DNA of 64,000 nt from Glaciihabitans sp. (GCA_025463785.1 JAODBD010000001.1:62001-126000); one strand, 5' to 3'. Positions 8,978 through 18,151 are shown, numbered from the stretch's first letter. The notes: generated by a model from the sequence alone, not told the origin. Numbers and translations: made by a program.

Positions 8978-10324
8978 TTGACCGCCGCTCCAACCTCGTC
9001 CACTTTTCCGCCCACTGAGCCAATGCCGGTGATCAACGGCCGCGCGCCGTGGAGTGAGAGCCTTTCCTCACTTCGAGTGCCGAACTTTCGGCTGTTCACG
9101 GTCTCCAACATCCTCGCCATGTCTGGCACCTGGATGCAGCGCATCGCGCAGGACTGGCTCGTGCTCCAGCTCTCCCACAGCGTCGCCGCCGTCGGCATCA
9201 CGGTCGCAATGCAGTTCACGCCCATGCTGCTGTTCGGCCTGTATGGCGGCCTGATCGTTGACCGATACTCCAAGCGGATGCTGCTGATGCTGACCCAGGG
9301 CACGGTCGGTCTCCTCGCGGTCCTGCTGGCGGTGCTCGCGCTAACCGGCACCATCCAGGTGTGGCACGTCTACGCGATCGCCTTTGTTGTCGGACTGGTC
9401 ACTGTCGTCGATAACCCGACCCGCCAGGTGTTTGTCAACGAGCTCGTCGGCCCACGAAACCTGCGCAACGCGATCAGCGTGAACTCGTCCGTGTTTCAGC
9501 TTGGCGGCCTGATCGGTCCCGCTGTCGCCGGAATTCTGCTGGATGCCGTCGGCGCCGGCTGGGCATTCGCCATCAATGCGGCCACCTGCGTCGTCACCGT
9601 GCTGACCCTCGCTGCGCTGAAGAAATCAAAGCTGGTCCGCAGCCCGGCGGTGCCCCGTGCGAAAGGCCAGCTGCAGCAGGGCCTCAGATACGTGGTACGG
9701 AAGCCGGCCATCCTGTGGTCAATCGTGATGGTGGCGATTCTCTCGGTGTTCGCGCTGACGATGCCCGTGATCCTTGCCGCCTATGCGAACGATATCTACA
9801 TGGTGGGGGCGTCCGGCTACGGGCTGTTCAACACGCTCGTTGCCGGGGGTGCGCTGGCCGGCGCGATCCTGTCCACGCGGCGGACGGGCGTGCGCCTTCG
9901 TACCGTCGTGCTCATGGGCGGTCTCTGGGGTGCGCTTCAGGCTGTGGCCGCGTTCATGCCGAGCGAGATCAGTTTTGGCGTCCTGCTGGTCGCGCTCGGC
10001 GTTGCGAACCTGCTGTTCATTACGGCCGCGAACTCGCTGGTACAGATGTCGTCGAATATCGGCATCCGCGGGCGCGTGATGTCCCTCTACGTTCTCGTTC
10101 TGCTCGGTGGCCAGGCGATTGGTGGGCCCATCATGGGCTGGGTCGTTTCGAGCTATGGGCCGCACGTCGGCATTGCGATCTCCGGTATCGTGCCTGCGAT
10201 CGCTGCGGTGATCATCGGCATCCACCTCGCACGTCGTCACCAGCTGCGCATCCGCGTGAGCGTCGAGGGTCGCACTCCACGCGTGACCATCGTGCGGCGG
10301 ATCGATGGCGGGTTCACGGCCTGA
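8978..10324 (+). CDS. MFS transporter, DHA3/MFS_3 type
   Basis: The 448-residue protein has about 12 membrane helices. It begins with the block NFRLFTVSNILAMSGTWMQRIAQDWLVLQLSHS and the loop GGLIVDRYSKR, both typical of the MFS_3 (enterobactin-exporter-like) group. The recorded start is a TTG at 8978; an in-frame ATG at 9023 is the alternative, and neither has a strong ribosome-binding site. Drug or metabolite efflux is the likely role. The gene is divergent from the LysR regulator. A 14-base tandem repeat lies after its stop. Confidence 0.88.
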   Translation: MTAAPTSSTFPPTEPMPVINGRAPWSESLSSLRVPNFRLFTVSNILAMSGTWMQRIAQDWLVLQLSHSVAAVGITVAMQFTPMLLFGLYGGLIVDRYSKRMLLMLTQGTVGLLAVLLAVLALTGTIQVWHVYAIAFVVGLVTVVDNPTRQVFVNELVGPRNLRNAISVNSSVFQLGGLIGPAVAGILLDAVGAGWAFAINAATCVVTVLTLAALKKSKLVRSPAVPRAKGQLQQGLRYVVRKPAILWSIVMVAILSVFALTMPVILAAYANDIYMVGASGYGLFNTLVAGGALAGAILSTRRTGVRLRTVVLMGGLWGALQAVAAFMPSEISFGVLLVALGVANLLFITAANSLVQMSSNIGIRGRVMSLYVLVLLGGQAIGGPIMGWVVSSYGPHVGIAISGIVPAIAAVIIGIHLARRHQLRIRVSVEGRTPRVTIVRRIDGGFTA

Positions 10325-10394
10325 GTGGTGTCAGGTTCTCTGCCTGGGGTGACCCGGCCGGCCCGACGCAACCTTGCCCAAGCAACATGGCTAA

Positions 10395-10422
10395 CGCGAC
10401 CGGCCGGACGCGACCGGCCTGA
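10395..10422. repeat. 14-base tandem repeat after MFS gene
   Basis: The unit CGCGACCGGCCNGA is present twice in tandem (10395-10408 and 10409-10422; one mismatch, the second ending in TGA). It lies in the 141-base spacer between the MFS gene and the convergent HNH gene. Confidence 0.65.
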
Positions 10423-10465
10423 CGCAATACGGCACCACGCGGCATGGCACTACGGGATACACACA

Positions 10466-11878
10466 TCACGCCGCGACCGCTCTCCGCATACGACTTCGCC
10501 CGACCGCCCGCCAATCGCCTGCCCCCTCGAGGTAGGAGTGCAACCGCAGCCAGGGTCTCCCATCCCGAATCTCAATATCGAATGCTTCGGAATGAAGCGC
10601 GTGATGGTGCGCCGAACAGAGCAGGACGCCGTTATCGACATCGGTGGGGCCGTGTGCCTGCCACGACTTGACATGGTGCGCGTGACACCAGGACGGTGGC
10701 GCCGTGCAACCCGGCCCGACGCAACCTCCGTCGCGCACGGCGAGGGCTCGTCGTTGCGCTGGCGTGAAGAGCCGTTCCCGTCGTCCCTGGTAGAGCGGCT
10801 CGCCTTTGCCTCCGAGCACCGCGATGCGCAGCCCGGCATCGCACACCATCTGCTGAACGACCGATGCCGGGATGGGCTCAAGCTCGCCGTCAAGAAGGTC
10901 AACTCCGACGCCACTCGCGAGTTCGGCGAGGCTGATCACGGCGGTGACGCTCCCGGTCGTGCGCAGGTGCGCCTCCGAATCGCGCGTCTCGCGAACTCCG
11001 GCCTGAATCACGCCGAGCAGAATGTCGAAACGCTTCTGTTCGGTCGTTCGAGGATCCATCGGTGATCGAGGATCCATCAGAGCATCGGGCTCGCCACCAG
11101 ACGCGTCCGTGAGCAATGCAGCGCGCTGCCTGTCATCTTCACTCAGGAAGCGCGGAACCGCGCCGGGAACGGTCGAGTCGGCAAGCGCTGCCCTAATCAG
11201 CGCGGTTGATACAGGATCGCTGGAAATGTGGATCTCGGTGAGCCCGTTACGCTCGCGGCCCATCCTGAGACCTCGCCGTTTCAGGATGTCTTCGAACCGC
11301 GGCTCTGAGCCGTCGGGGTCGAGCGCCTCCCGCCAGACTCTGCCCTCGAGCGCGACCAAATCCGCACTGTCGACCAGACCGGTGTCGACGAGCGATCGTT
11401 CCGCGGCATCCATTCGATCGGGCGTCGCATCGCAGCCAGCGGCGGTCTGCTTCAGGATGGCGACGATCGAGTTGGCACAGTCGAGACCGAGCGAACCATC
11501 GAGCAGTGCGGCGGCGACGTGTGGGCGCTCGGCCGGCATCCATTCACCCGTGAACGAGAGACGAGGTCGGATCGATCTGCCCAATCGCATGCGCCGGAAG
11601 GCCTCGGCCTGCGACACCCTCGTGCGCTCCTCGATCAGATGAACCGGCTTGCGGTGACCGAGACGCAGGGACAGACCGGCCACGCCCAGTTCGAAGCGTG
11701 ACCGATCTTCAACCTCGCCAGCCACGCGAACTCGAGCGGTATCGACCAGGCGCCCTGCGGCCTCGATAGCAACGAGCAGACCACACACCTCGTCGTCGGG
11801 CAGCGCGGCGAAATCGACCCCGGCAACCCGCGCGAGGAGGGCCGTAGCCTGCCGCAGGATGATGAGGTTTTCGGTCAT
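10466..11878 (-). CDS. DUF222 and HNH endonuclease domain protein
   Basis: The 470-residue protein has an N-terminal DUF222 region (about residues 30-330) and a C-terminal HNH nuclease module near residues 390-440: CVGPGCTAPPSWCHAHHV, then GPTDVDNGVLLCSAHHHALH. The CxxxC and HH/H residues are all present. These 13E12-type proteins are multicopy in Actinobacteria and may behave like selfish or mobile genes, but no intron, inverted repeats or target duplication was seen around this one. It is flanked by converging and unrelated housekeeping genes. Confidence 0.9.
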   Translation of the reverse strand: MTENLIILRQATALLARVAGVDFAALPDDEVCGLLVAIEAAGRLVDTARVRVAGEVEDRSRFELGVAGLSLRLGHRKPVHLIEERTRVSQAEAFRRMRLGRSIRPRLSFTGEWMPAERPHVAAALLDGSLGLDCANSIVAILKQTAAGCDATPDRMDAAERSLVDTGLVDSADLVALEGRVWREALDPDGSEPRFEDILKRRGLRMGRERNGLTEIHISSDPVSTALIRAALADSTVPGAVPRFLSEDDRQRAALLTDASGGEPDALMDPRSPMDPRTTEQKRFDILLGVIQAGVRETRDSEAHLRTTGSVTAVISLAELASGVGVDLLDGELEPIPASVVQQMVCDAGLRIAVLGGKGEPLYQGRRERLFTPAQRRALAVRDGGCVGPGCTAPPSWCHAHHVKSWQAHGPTDVDNGVLLCSAHHHALHSEAFDIEIRDGRPWLRLHSYLEGAGDWRAVGRSRMRRAVAA

Positions 11879-11974
11879 GAAAACACTGTCGCAGAGTGCA
11901 CCGACATTCGAATCGGGTGCGCCAAAATGTGTGGAAAACCAACGAACCTGCCGGTGTGTTGAGAAAGAGAAACC

Positions 11975-12727
11975 TCACGCCAGGACGACGAGCCGTCCGT
12001 CATCCGGGATCACACGAGGCGCACCGAAAATCCAGGTCAGGCATGCAACCGAAAGCGCCCCGGCGACCAGGATCGATGCCAGCACGAGCATTTGGAATTC
12101 CGCCGCCTGAACCACTGATGCTCCCGCGAAGATCGCACCGACGAACGCGCCCGGCAGCGTCACGATGCCCGTCGTGCGAGTCTGGTCAGTGGACGGAATC
12201 AGAGCCGTGGATGCCGCAAGCCGCACCACCCGTCGCGAAGCCTGGCGCGGAGTGGCTCCGAGGGCCAGCCATCCCTCGATCTCATCGCGGTTCGTGCCGA
12301 ATGAGGCGGCGAGCGAGCGTCCCATGAGCGTACTCACGGTCATCCCGTTGCCGATGATGATGCCGCCGACTGCCAGGACGTATCGCGGGGTGAAGTCCAC
12401 CGCGCCGGTGACGAAGACGACGGTCGCGGGTACCGCCGAGGCGACCGCAATCACGGCCGCAATAACGACACCGGTGACCATCCGCAGCTGCAGCCGCCGA
12501 ATAACAACCCAGGTCGCCGCAATGATCATCACCGCAAGAAATACCGCGACCCAGCCGGCATTGGAGATTACCCCGTTCAGGATGACCGTCAGGATGGCCA
12601 GCTGAAGCACAGCCCGCGCTATCGCGATCGGCTGCAACCACGGGCGCTCGAGCCGAAGCGCAAAGACGATCCCGAATCCGATGACGGCGAGCAGCGCGAC
12701 AGCGCCAACCGTCAACCAGATCTGCAT
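11975..12727 (-). CDS. FetB/UPF0014-type ABC transporter permease
   Basis: The 250-residue membrane protein has about seven helices and the family blocks ARAVLQLAILTVILNGV, IIIGNGMTVSTLMGRSL and LGATPRQASRRVVRLAASTALIPSTDQTRTTGIVTLPGAFVG. This is the UPF0014/FetB family, whose E. coli member exports iron with the ATPase FetA. No ATPase gene lies next to it here, which is odd for a two-part ABC system. The partner must be encoded elsewhere, or the protein acts differently. Confidence 0.87.
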   Translation of the reverse strand: MQIWLTVGAVALLAVIGFGIVFALRLERPWLQPIAIARAVLQLAILTVILNGVISNAGWVAVFLAVMIIAATWVVIRRLQLRMVTGVVIAAVIAVASAVPATVVFVTGAVDFTPRYVLAVGGIIIGNGMTVSTLMGRSLAASFGTNRDEIEGWLALGATPRQASRRVVRLAASTALIPSTDQTRTTGIVTLPGAFVGAIFAGASVVQAAEFQMLVLASILVAGALSVACLTWIFGAPRVIPDDGRLVVLA

Positions 12728-12760
12728 GCTCCCAGCATGGCGGGCAATCGCCGACCCGCG

Positions 12761-13399
12761 CTACTCGGCGCGGCGCGACCTGATCCGGCGACGCAGTAGG
12801 CCAATTGCAATGGGCAGCACTGAGACGATCACGATCGCCACGACGATCAGGTCAACGTTGTTCGCAACGGCAGGAATCTTGCCAAGCCAGTACCCCGCGA
12901 GCGTCAGGATGATCGCCCAGACGAATGCGCTCACGATGTTCCAAGGCAGGAATACCCGAAGCGGCATGCTGGACGACCCGGCAATGGGTGAGATGTATGT
13001 GCGAACGACAGGGACAAACCGCGCGAGCATGATGGAACCTGGACCGTACTTGGTAAAGAATTCGTGGGCCTGGTCACGATAGGCGGTCTTGAACACGCGC
13101 GCGTCGCGTTTGAACAGCCGCGGCCCGAAGCGCCGTCCCAGCGCAAAGCTGGTCTGGCTTCCGAGACTCGCCGAAACCCCGACCACGAGTATCAGGAGCC
13201 ACAGCGGTATACCGATGCTTCCAATCACGATCGCGGCGGCGAACACGAGGCTGTCCCCCGGCAGAAATGGAAACAGCAGCCCGGTCTCGATGAAGACGAT
13301 GAGCACCACAACGATCAGTGAGTAGGGGCCCACCGATTGCAACAGGGGGGTTGGGTCAAGGAAACCGCCAGCGGGGGCGTGCCCCAGAAGATGCCACAT
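12761..13399 (-). CDS. DedA family membrane protein
   Basis: The 212-residue protein shows the DedA/SNARE-associated pattern: FIETGLLFPFLPGDSLVFAAA near residue 35, the GRRFGPRLF loop, then FFTKYGPGSIMLARFVPVVRTYISPIAG with the conserved F-x-R-x-x-P-x-x-R. About five membrane helices are expected. DedA proteins flip or transport polyprenyl/phospholipid lipids and support membrane potential. No clear ribosome-binding site precedes the ATG at 13399. Confidence 0.9.
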   Translation of the reverse strand: MWHLLGHAPAGGFLDPTPLLQSVGPYSLIVVVLIVFIETGLLFPFLPGDSLVFAAAIVIGSIGIPLWLLILVVGVSASLGSQTSFALGRRFGPRLFKRDARVFKTAYRDQAHEFFTKYGPGSIMLARFVPVVRTYISPIAGSSSMPLRVFLPWNIVSAFVWAIILTLAGYWLGKIPAVANNVDLIVVAIVIVSVLPIAIGLLRRRIRSRRAE

Positions 13400-13507
13400 G
13401 CAACCAACTCTGCCCTATCTGACCGTTAAGTTCCGGCGAGTTGTCGATCGTTGAAATGAGATTCCTTACATGTTACGGATGTCAGTTGTCAGGGATGCCT
13501 GCAACCC

Positions 13508-15028
13508 TCATCCCACCTCCGGACGTTGTAGAACGCCCACAGTAACCAACTCGCGCACAACGGGCAGCACTTCGGCGAGCAGAGCCCCCGCGACAGCTTC
13601 GAGCAGGTCACCGAGCGCGGCACAAATGGCAGCGACGCTGAGCTCACCGTCGCACGCGCCAACGACCGCGGCGAGTGCAGTGTCGAGCGGGTAGCTGCGT
13701 GCGAACCCGCCGCCCTGTTTGAGATTCATGACTGCAGGATGCTCGTCCCCGGGCCAGTAGTGGCGCTCCTCTGTGACATCCGGAGCAACCGTCAGTAGCG
13801 CGCGTGACAGAGCGTGATCGTCGAGGGATGCCTGCCAGTCGTAGGCAGAAAGCGTGGTCGCCACGTGCGCCCCGAGCCCGGTCGCGACCGGACCGTCGAG
13901 ACGCTCGAGCCGGCGCAGTCGCGGCCCGCGCAGGCCAACCGGCTTGCGGAGGGTGAGGTAGCCGAAGCCGACTCGCATGACATCGCGCCCCTCGAAATCC
14001 ACGAGCCAGGCCTCCGAGAGACGGTCGAATTCTGCGCCCGCGAGCGTGCCGCCGTCGCGGATCCAGGTCTCCGCGTACAGCGCGGCATCCTGCACCTCGC
14101 GCTCAACGATCCAGGCGTCGAGGTCGGTCGCGTCGAGCCAGCCGCTCACCCGGTCGAAGGCGTCCTGCGTGCCGCGATACTCCCAGTTGCCGAGCAATTG
14201 CGCGATGCCACCCGGCCGGAGGTGCTGGGCGGCACCGGCAATGACCTCGGCGACCAACGCGTCCCCGACGAGTCCACCATCGCGATATTCGTACGCCGGA
14301 ATGCCCTCGCCCCGCGGCGTGATGACAAATGGCGGGTTCGAGACGATGTGGTCGAATAGCTCGCCCACAACCGGTTCGAACAGGCTGCCGAAACGAAACT
14401 CGATGTTCGTCACGCCGTTCAGTGCCGCATTGAACCGCGCGTAGTCGAGCGCGCGCTCCGAAATGTCGGTCGCGATCACCCGGCCGGAATGTCGGGATGC
14501 GTGCAGCGCCTGGATGCCGCATCCGGTTCCGAGGTCAAGTGTGCTGCGCGCGGAACTGTCGATCATCAGGCCGCTGAGCGTGAGGCTCGCACCGCCCACG
14601 CCGAGGACGTGGTTCTCGCTGAGTTCACGCCCGGTGCTGAGCTCGCCCAGATCGCTGGCGATCCACCAGTTCGCTTCGCCCCAGGCGTCTGTGAACGAGT
14701 AGGGCCGGAGGTCGACGAGGGGTGTGAGGATGTCGTCGCAAAGCCCCAGTTGCTCGGCTCCTGCCACCCCGAGCGACGGCAGCGCGCGAGCCAGGTCGGC
14801 GGCGGCGACCGGGAGCCCGAGCACGAACGCACGCGCCAGGACAGCGGCAGGGTCGAAGCGTATTGCGTGACCGAGCGCGCGGATTGCGGGGACGCGGTGC
14901 CCCCTGTGAAGTGCGGCAGCGGCATCCTCTCCCCACAGTTCGCCGAGGTGGGCGACCGTGAAGTCGGCCTCAAGGAGATCGCTGCGAAGCAGGGCGATGA
15001 GGTGCACGTCACTGCGCGGAGCATCCAT
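13508..15028 (-). CDS. class I SAM-dependent methyltransferase
   Basis: The ~506-residue protein has a helical N-terminal domain that resembles the actinobacterial DUF7059 family. A methyltransferase core follows at about residues 160-340 with TLDLGTGCGIQALHAS (SAM motif I), VIATDISERAL (motif II) and DHIVSNPPFV, the N-P-P-F motif of enzymes that methylate nitrogen in bases or glutamine. The C-terminal ~150 residues are of unknown role. A TTG start lies four codons upstream; the ATG at 15028 is preferred. The substrate (RNA, DNA or protein) cannot be told from sequence. The start is divergent from the aldo/keto reductase, with only 31 bases between them. Confidence 0.85.
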   Translation of the reverse strand: MDAPRSDVHLIALLRSDLLEADFTVAHLGELWGEDAAAALHRGHRVPAIRALGHAIRFDPAAVLARAFVLGLPVAAADLARALPSLGVAGAEQLGLCDDILTPLVDLRPYSFTDAWGEANWWIASDLGELSTGRELSENHVLGVGGASLTLSGLMIDSSARSTLDLGTGCGIQALHASRHSGRVIATDISERALDYARFNAALNGVTNIEFRFGSLFEPVVGELFDHIVSNPPFVITPRGEGIPAYEYRDGGLVGDALVAEVIAGAAQHLRPGGIAQLLGNWEYRGTQDAFDRVSGWLDATDLDAWIVEREVQDAALYAETWIRDGGTLAGAEFDRLSEAWLVDFEGRDVMRVGFGYLTLRKPVGLRGPRLRRLERLDGPVATGLGAHVATTLSAYDWQASLDDHALSRALLTVAPDVTEERHYWPGDEHPAVMNLKQGGGFARSYPLDTALAAVVGACDGELSVAAICAALGDLLEAVAGALLAEVLPVVRELVTVGVLQRPEVG

Positions 15029-15059
15029 GTGCCAATTCAATCGTGTCTAGGCTGGAGAA

Positions 15060-16037
15060 ATGAAGACAGTGCAACTCGGCGATAGCGGTTTGGAAGTCTC
15101 TGCGGTCATTCTCGGCTGCATGACGTACGGCGATCCGAACCTTGGCAGCCATCCGTGGAGCATCGGCCTCGACGAGAGCAGACCGTTCTTCCGACAGGCG
15201 CTCGAACTCGGGATCACAACGTTCGACACCGCAAACGTGTACTCGCTTGGCGCGAGCGAGGAGGTCACCGGCCAGCTCCTGGGTGAACTCGCGAAACGGG
15301 ACGATGTCGTCATTGCCACGAAGGTGCACGGTCGGATGCGGCCGGGGCCGAGCGGTGCCGGCCTTTCGCGCGGGTCGATCATGCACGAGATCGACGCCTC
15401 GCTTACCCGGCTGAAGACCGACTACATCGACCTCTACCAGATCCACCGTTTCGATCCGAAGGTGCCGATCGAGGAAACCATGGAGGCCCTGCACGACGTC
15501 GTTCGCGCCGGCAAGGTTCGCTACATCGGAGCGTCATCGATGTTCGCCTGGCAGTTCGCGAGGATGCAACATGCCGCAGACCTGAACGGCTGGACTCGGT
15601 TCATTTCGATGCAGGACCAGTACAACCTCCTCAGCCGTGAGGAGGAGCGGGAGATGCATCCGTTCTGCATTGAGGACGGTATCGGCGTGATCCCCTGGAG
15701 CCCACTCGCTCGCGGCCGACTCGCCCGCCCCTGGGATGAGACGACAACCCGCGGTGACACCGACCAGTTCGGCCGCACTCTGTACCGGCAGTCCGAGGAA
15801 TCAGATCGACAGATCGTGGATGCCGTCGCCGCGGTTGCATCGGCCCGCGGCGTTTCGCGTGCACAGGTCGCACTCGCGTGGGTGGCACAGCAGGCGGCTG
15901 TTACTGCGCCAATCGTTGGAGCAACAAAGCCGAACCACCTCGAGGATGCCGCCGCAGCGGTCGAACTCGAGCTGACGAATGATGAATTGGCGAAGCTTGA
16001 GGAGCACTACGTTCCGCACGCGCCCGAGGGGTTTTAG
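15060..16037 (+). CDS. aldo/keto reductase
   Basis: The 325-residue NADPH-dependent oxidoreductase of the AKR barrel fold has the catalytic tetrad visible: D56 and Y61 (FDTANVYS), Lys near 88 (VIATKVHG) and His near 129 (YQIHRFD). The GRGLA-type cofactor loop, SPLARGRLARPW, and the C-terminal IVGATKPNHLEDA agree with the AKR11/13 group. GGAG lies just upstream of the ATG. The physiological substrate is unknown. The FBP-domain gene starts 10 bases after the stop, so the two may be co-transcribed. Confidence 0.92.
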   Translation: MKTVQLGDSGLEVSAVILGCMTYGDPNLGSHPWSIGLDESRPFFRQALELGITTFDTANVYSLGASEEVTGQLLGELAKRDDVVIATKVHGRMRPGPSGAGLSRGSIMHEIDASLTRLKTDYIDLYQIHRFDPKVPIEETMEALHDVVRAGKVRYIGASSMFAWQFARMQHAADLNGWTRFISMQDQYNLLSREEEREMHPFCIEDGIGVIPWSPLARGRLARPWDETTTRGDTDQFGRTLYRQSEESDRQIVDAVAAVASARGVSRAQVALAWVAQQAAVTAPIVGATKPNHLEDAAAAVELELTNDELAKLEEHYVPHAPEGF

Positions 16038-16047
16038 GAGCTCGTTT

Positions 16048-16545
16048 GTGGAGTCGCTGACCGAGGATCAGATTCGCGCGTCGTTCGTGAATGCGTCGTC
16101 TGATGTGATCAACCGGATGCCGCTACCTGGCCTCCACGAGACCGTTTGGGGCGAGCGCGAGTACCTCGGCTGGCTCGACCCGACGTTTCCGCAGCGCGGG
16201 TACATCGTCTATTGGCGAGACGGGACGCCGTTTGGCATGGTCCTGCGCTCGGCGTCATCGACGATGTCGCGCGGCATCTCAGCCATGTGCTCCCTGTGCC
16301 GCACGCATCAGCCGGGAAGCCAGGTTTCGCTGTTCACCGTGCCGAAGGCCGGCCAGGCGGGTCGCGATGGCAACACGATCGGTACCTACATCTGCTCTGA
16401 TCTGGCCTGCTCGATGATCATCCGCATCGTCCCGCCGCCGTCGGCGTTCCTGCCCGACCCGTCGGAGGTCGTGTCTGATCGCACGTCGGGCCTGCTCGCG
16501 CGGCTCGACAACTTCACGAAGGATCTGCTGCCGGCCGATCGCTAG
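16048..16545 (+). CDS. FBP domain-containing zinc-finger protein
   Basis: The 165-residue protein starts at the GTG at 16048, seven bases after AGGAG (16036-16040); the frame is open further upstream inside the reductase gene. It has paired CxxC-like clusters, CSLCRTH and CSDLACS, and the IPRGISAM-like region of the FBP_C treble-clef family. That family resembles the C-terminal EF-G-binding (FusB-type) zinc finger. By analogy it may bind the elongation factor G or the ribosome. The protein seems complete and cytosolic. Confidence 0.83.
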   Translation: MESLTEDQIRASFVNASSDVINRMPLPGLHETVWGEREYLGWLDPTFPQRGYIVYWRDGTPFGMVLRSASSTMSRGISAMCSLCRTHQPGSQVSLFTVPKAGQAGRDGNTIGTYICSDLACSMIIRIVPPPSAFLPDPSEVVSDRTSGLLARLDNFTKDLLPADR

Positions 16546-16580
16546 GGGCGAGTGCTGGTCGCTGGGGGCGAGTGCTGGCT
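16541..16580. repeat. 20-base tandem repeat across the FBP gene stop
   Basis: The unit GCTRGGGGCGAGTGCTGG plus two bases occurs at 16541-16560 and 16561-16580. The first copy contains the TAG stop of the FBP gene; the second touches the stop of the convergent membrane-protein gene. Confidence 0.75.
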
Positions 16581-16755
16581 AGCGCTGCTCGCCGTGGCCG
16601 AGAATGTGGAACGGAATGGCCAGTGAAATGGACACCAGAATGATGCCGCCCACGAACATGACCGCTTCAAACGACGGCACCGTGAACGCGAAACCGAACA
16701 GCACCAGGCCAGCGACGAAAATGACGAAAGCGATGATGAAGCCGAAAACGTTCAT
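16579..16755 (-). CDS. small two-helix membrane protein
   Basis: The 58-residue protein consists almost wholly of two hydrophobic helices (FGFIIAFVIFVAGLVLFGFAF and AVMFVGGIILVSISLAIPF) with a short HILGHGEQR tail. I chose the ATG at 16755 over a GTG five codons upstream because GGAG lies nine bases before it. No family is recognised. It lies between convergent and divergent neighbours and looks monocistronic. Confidence 0.6.
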   Translation of the reverse strand: MNVFGFIIAFVIFVAGLVLFGFAFTVPSFEAVMFVGGIILVSISLAIPFHILGHGEQR

Positions 16756-16857
16756 GGGCCTATTCTCCACGAGATTTTGGCCCGCCGCACCACGAACCGG
16801 CGCGGCGAGCCAAACACTCTGCGCGTTGGACGCGCTAGTGGCCTGACGCTCTCGTCG

Positions 16858-17202
16858 TCACAGACTCTGCTCGCCCAGGTCAACGACAGCGCGCACCTCG
16901 ATGCGGCCAGAGCGCGCCATGGGATGCCGGGACGCGTAGTCGATCGCTTCGTCGATGTCCTTGCACTCAAGCAGGTCGTAGCCCACAATCCATTCCTTCG
17001 ACTCGGTGAAGGGACCGTCGGTGACGAGCGTCTCACCGTCACGAACTCGAACGGTGCGAGCCTCTGACCTGCGCGCCAGCGGGTCGCCCTGCTTCCGGAT
17101 GCCGCGGCGTGCGCCCTCGTTGACCCAGTCATCCACGTCAGGCAACGGCTCTGTCGACGTGTCTGGGCTCTGATCGCTAGCGATTAACAGCATGAATTCC
17201 AT
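16858..17202 (-). CDS. YciI/DGPF family protein
   Basis: The 114-residue protein begins MEFMLLIASDQSPD and carries the DGPF motif (LVTDGPFTESKEWIVGYDLL) and HPMARSGRIEVR, the YCII-related fold. The frame stays open far upstream, but the ATG at 17202 has AAAGGA seven bases before it and matches the family's N terminus. Such proteins often pair with ECF42 sigma factors or lie beside SRPBCC genes. This copy is divergent from an ArsR regulator. Confidence 0.88.
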   Translation of the reverse strand: MEFMLLIASDQSPDTSTEPLPDVDDWVNEGARRGIRKQGDPLARRSEARTVRVRDGETLVTDGPFTESKEWIVGYDLLECKDIDEAIDYASRHPMARSGRIEVRAVVDLGEQSL

Positions 17203-17295
17203 GTGTGGATCCTTTCTTGTCTGAACGGTACGTGAGTACAACGAACGGCGATACGACAAAACGACACACTTGACAAATTCGTTTGATGGAGAATA

Positions 17296-17313
17296 CTTAA
17301 GCACGTGCTTAAG
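17296..17313. promoter_or_regulatory. 18-base perfect palindrome at arsR-like start (candidate operator)
   Basis: CTTAAGCACGTGCTTAAG reads the same on both strands. It overlaps the GTG start codon of the adjacent ArsR-type gene (17305) and lies in the divergent region shared with the YciI gene. ArsR dimers bind such palindromes, so autorepression and joint control of both directions is the likely role. Confidence 0.75.
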
Positions 17314-17637
17314 CAATTGGACCCTCTGGATGTTCTTTTCCAGGCATTGGCAGACCCCAGTCGCAGAAGCATGATCGATCGCCTGAGTCGTGGTTCGGCA
17401 TCCGTCAGCGACCTTGCCGCACCCCTGGAGATGTCGCTTCCCGCGGTCGTGCAACACCTGAACGTCCTTACGGCGAGCGGAATCGTGAGCACAAAGAAAA
17501 TTGGCAGGGTGCGCACGTGCATGCTCGAGCCCCAGGTACTCAGCCTCGCCCAGCAGTGGATCGCCGATCGACGGCTGCTGTGGGATAAGCGCCTTGACCG
17601 CCTCGGCGAGTTCCTGGCAGAAGACCAGACCGACTGA
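17305..17637 (+). CDS. ArsR family transcriptional regulator
   Basis: The 110-residue winged-helix protein contains DVLFQALADPSRRSMIDRLSRGSASVSDLAAPLEMSLPAVVQHLNVL, the standard ArsR helix-turn-helix, and LDKRLDRLGEFL-like C-terminal residues seen in regulators paired with SRPBCC proteins. No metal-binding CxC motif is present. The start is the GTG at 17305 inside the palindrome; a GGAG lies 13 bases upstream, which is loose, so a TTG at 17317 remains possible. It is followed by an AHSA1-type gene 53 bases later, a common pairing. Confidence 0.9.
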   Translation: MLKQLDPLDVLFQALADPSRRSMIDRLSRGSASVSDLAAPLEMSLPAVVQHLNVLTASGIVSTKKIGRVRTCMLEPQVLSLAQQWIADRRLLWDKRLDRLGEFLAEDQTD

Positions 17638-17690
17638 CCGGCCGGGCTGCAGAACAACACAGCTGCACAACCAACACAGGGAGAAAACCC

Positions 17691-18146
17691 ATGACCGAAC
17701 AGATCACCCGCAGCGTCGAACACGCCACGTTCGTACTCGAACGGGAATATCCGGCGACGCGCGAACGGGTATACGCCGCCCTATCGAGCAAGGAGCAGAA
17801 GGGCAAGTGGTTCGGTGGCGGTGGGCCCGGCATGAAGTGGGACTTCGATTTCACCGAGGGCGGGCGCGAATACAACCACGGCGAGCATGAGGGTCACAGT
17901 TACACGTTCGACGCGATCTACCTCGACATCGTCGAGAACGAGCGCATCACCTGGAGCTACAAGATGTACGTCAATGGAGTGAAGCTGTCGGCATCCCTCA
18001 CCGTCGTCGAACTCACTTCAACCGCTGGCGGGACCCGGCTCACCTTCACCGAAACCGGTGCCTACTACGACGGCCACGAAGACCCGAAGCTGCGCGAGAC
18101 AGGCTCGGACGAACTGCTGGATGCGCTGGGCGCGTCACTGGACTAA
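17691..18146 (+). CDS. SRPBCC/AHSA1 domain protein
   Basis: The 151-residue protein belongs to the activator-of-Hsp90-like START fold: FVLEREYPATRERVYAALSS, then KWFGGGGPGMKWDFDFTEGG, and a C-terminal long helix ending GSDELLDALGASL. It binds an unknown hydrophobic ligand. It has a GGGAG site before the ATG and most likely forms an operon with the upstream ArsR regulator. The stop is followed by a threefold 14-base repeat. Confidence 0.9.
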   Translation: MTEQITRSVEHATFVLEREYPATRERVYAALSSKEQKGKWFGGGGPGMKWDFDFTEGGREYNHGEHEGHSYTFDAIYLDIVENERITWSYKMYVNGVKLSASLTVVELTSTAGGTRLTFTETGAYYDGHEDPKLRETGSDELLDALGASLD

Positions 18147-18151
18147 TCCCG

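Noticed and set aside
10466-11878. HNH/DUF222 gene as part of a mobile intron or insertion element.
   Set aside because: No flanking inverted repeats, target duplication or split host gene was visible.
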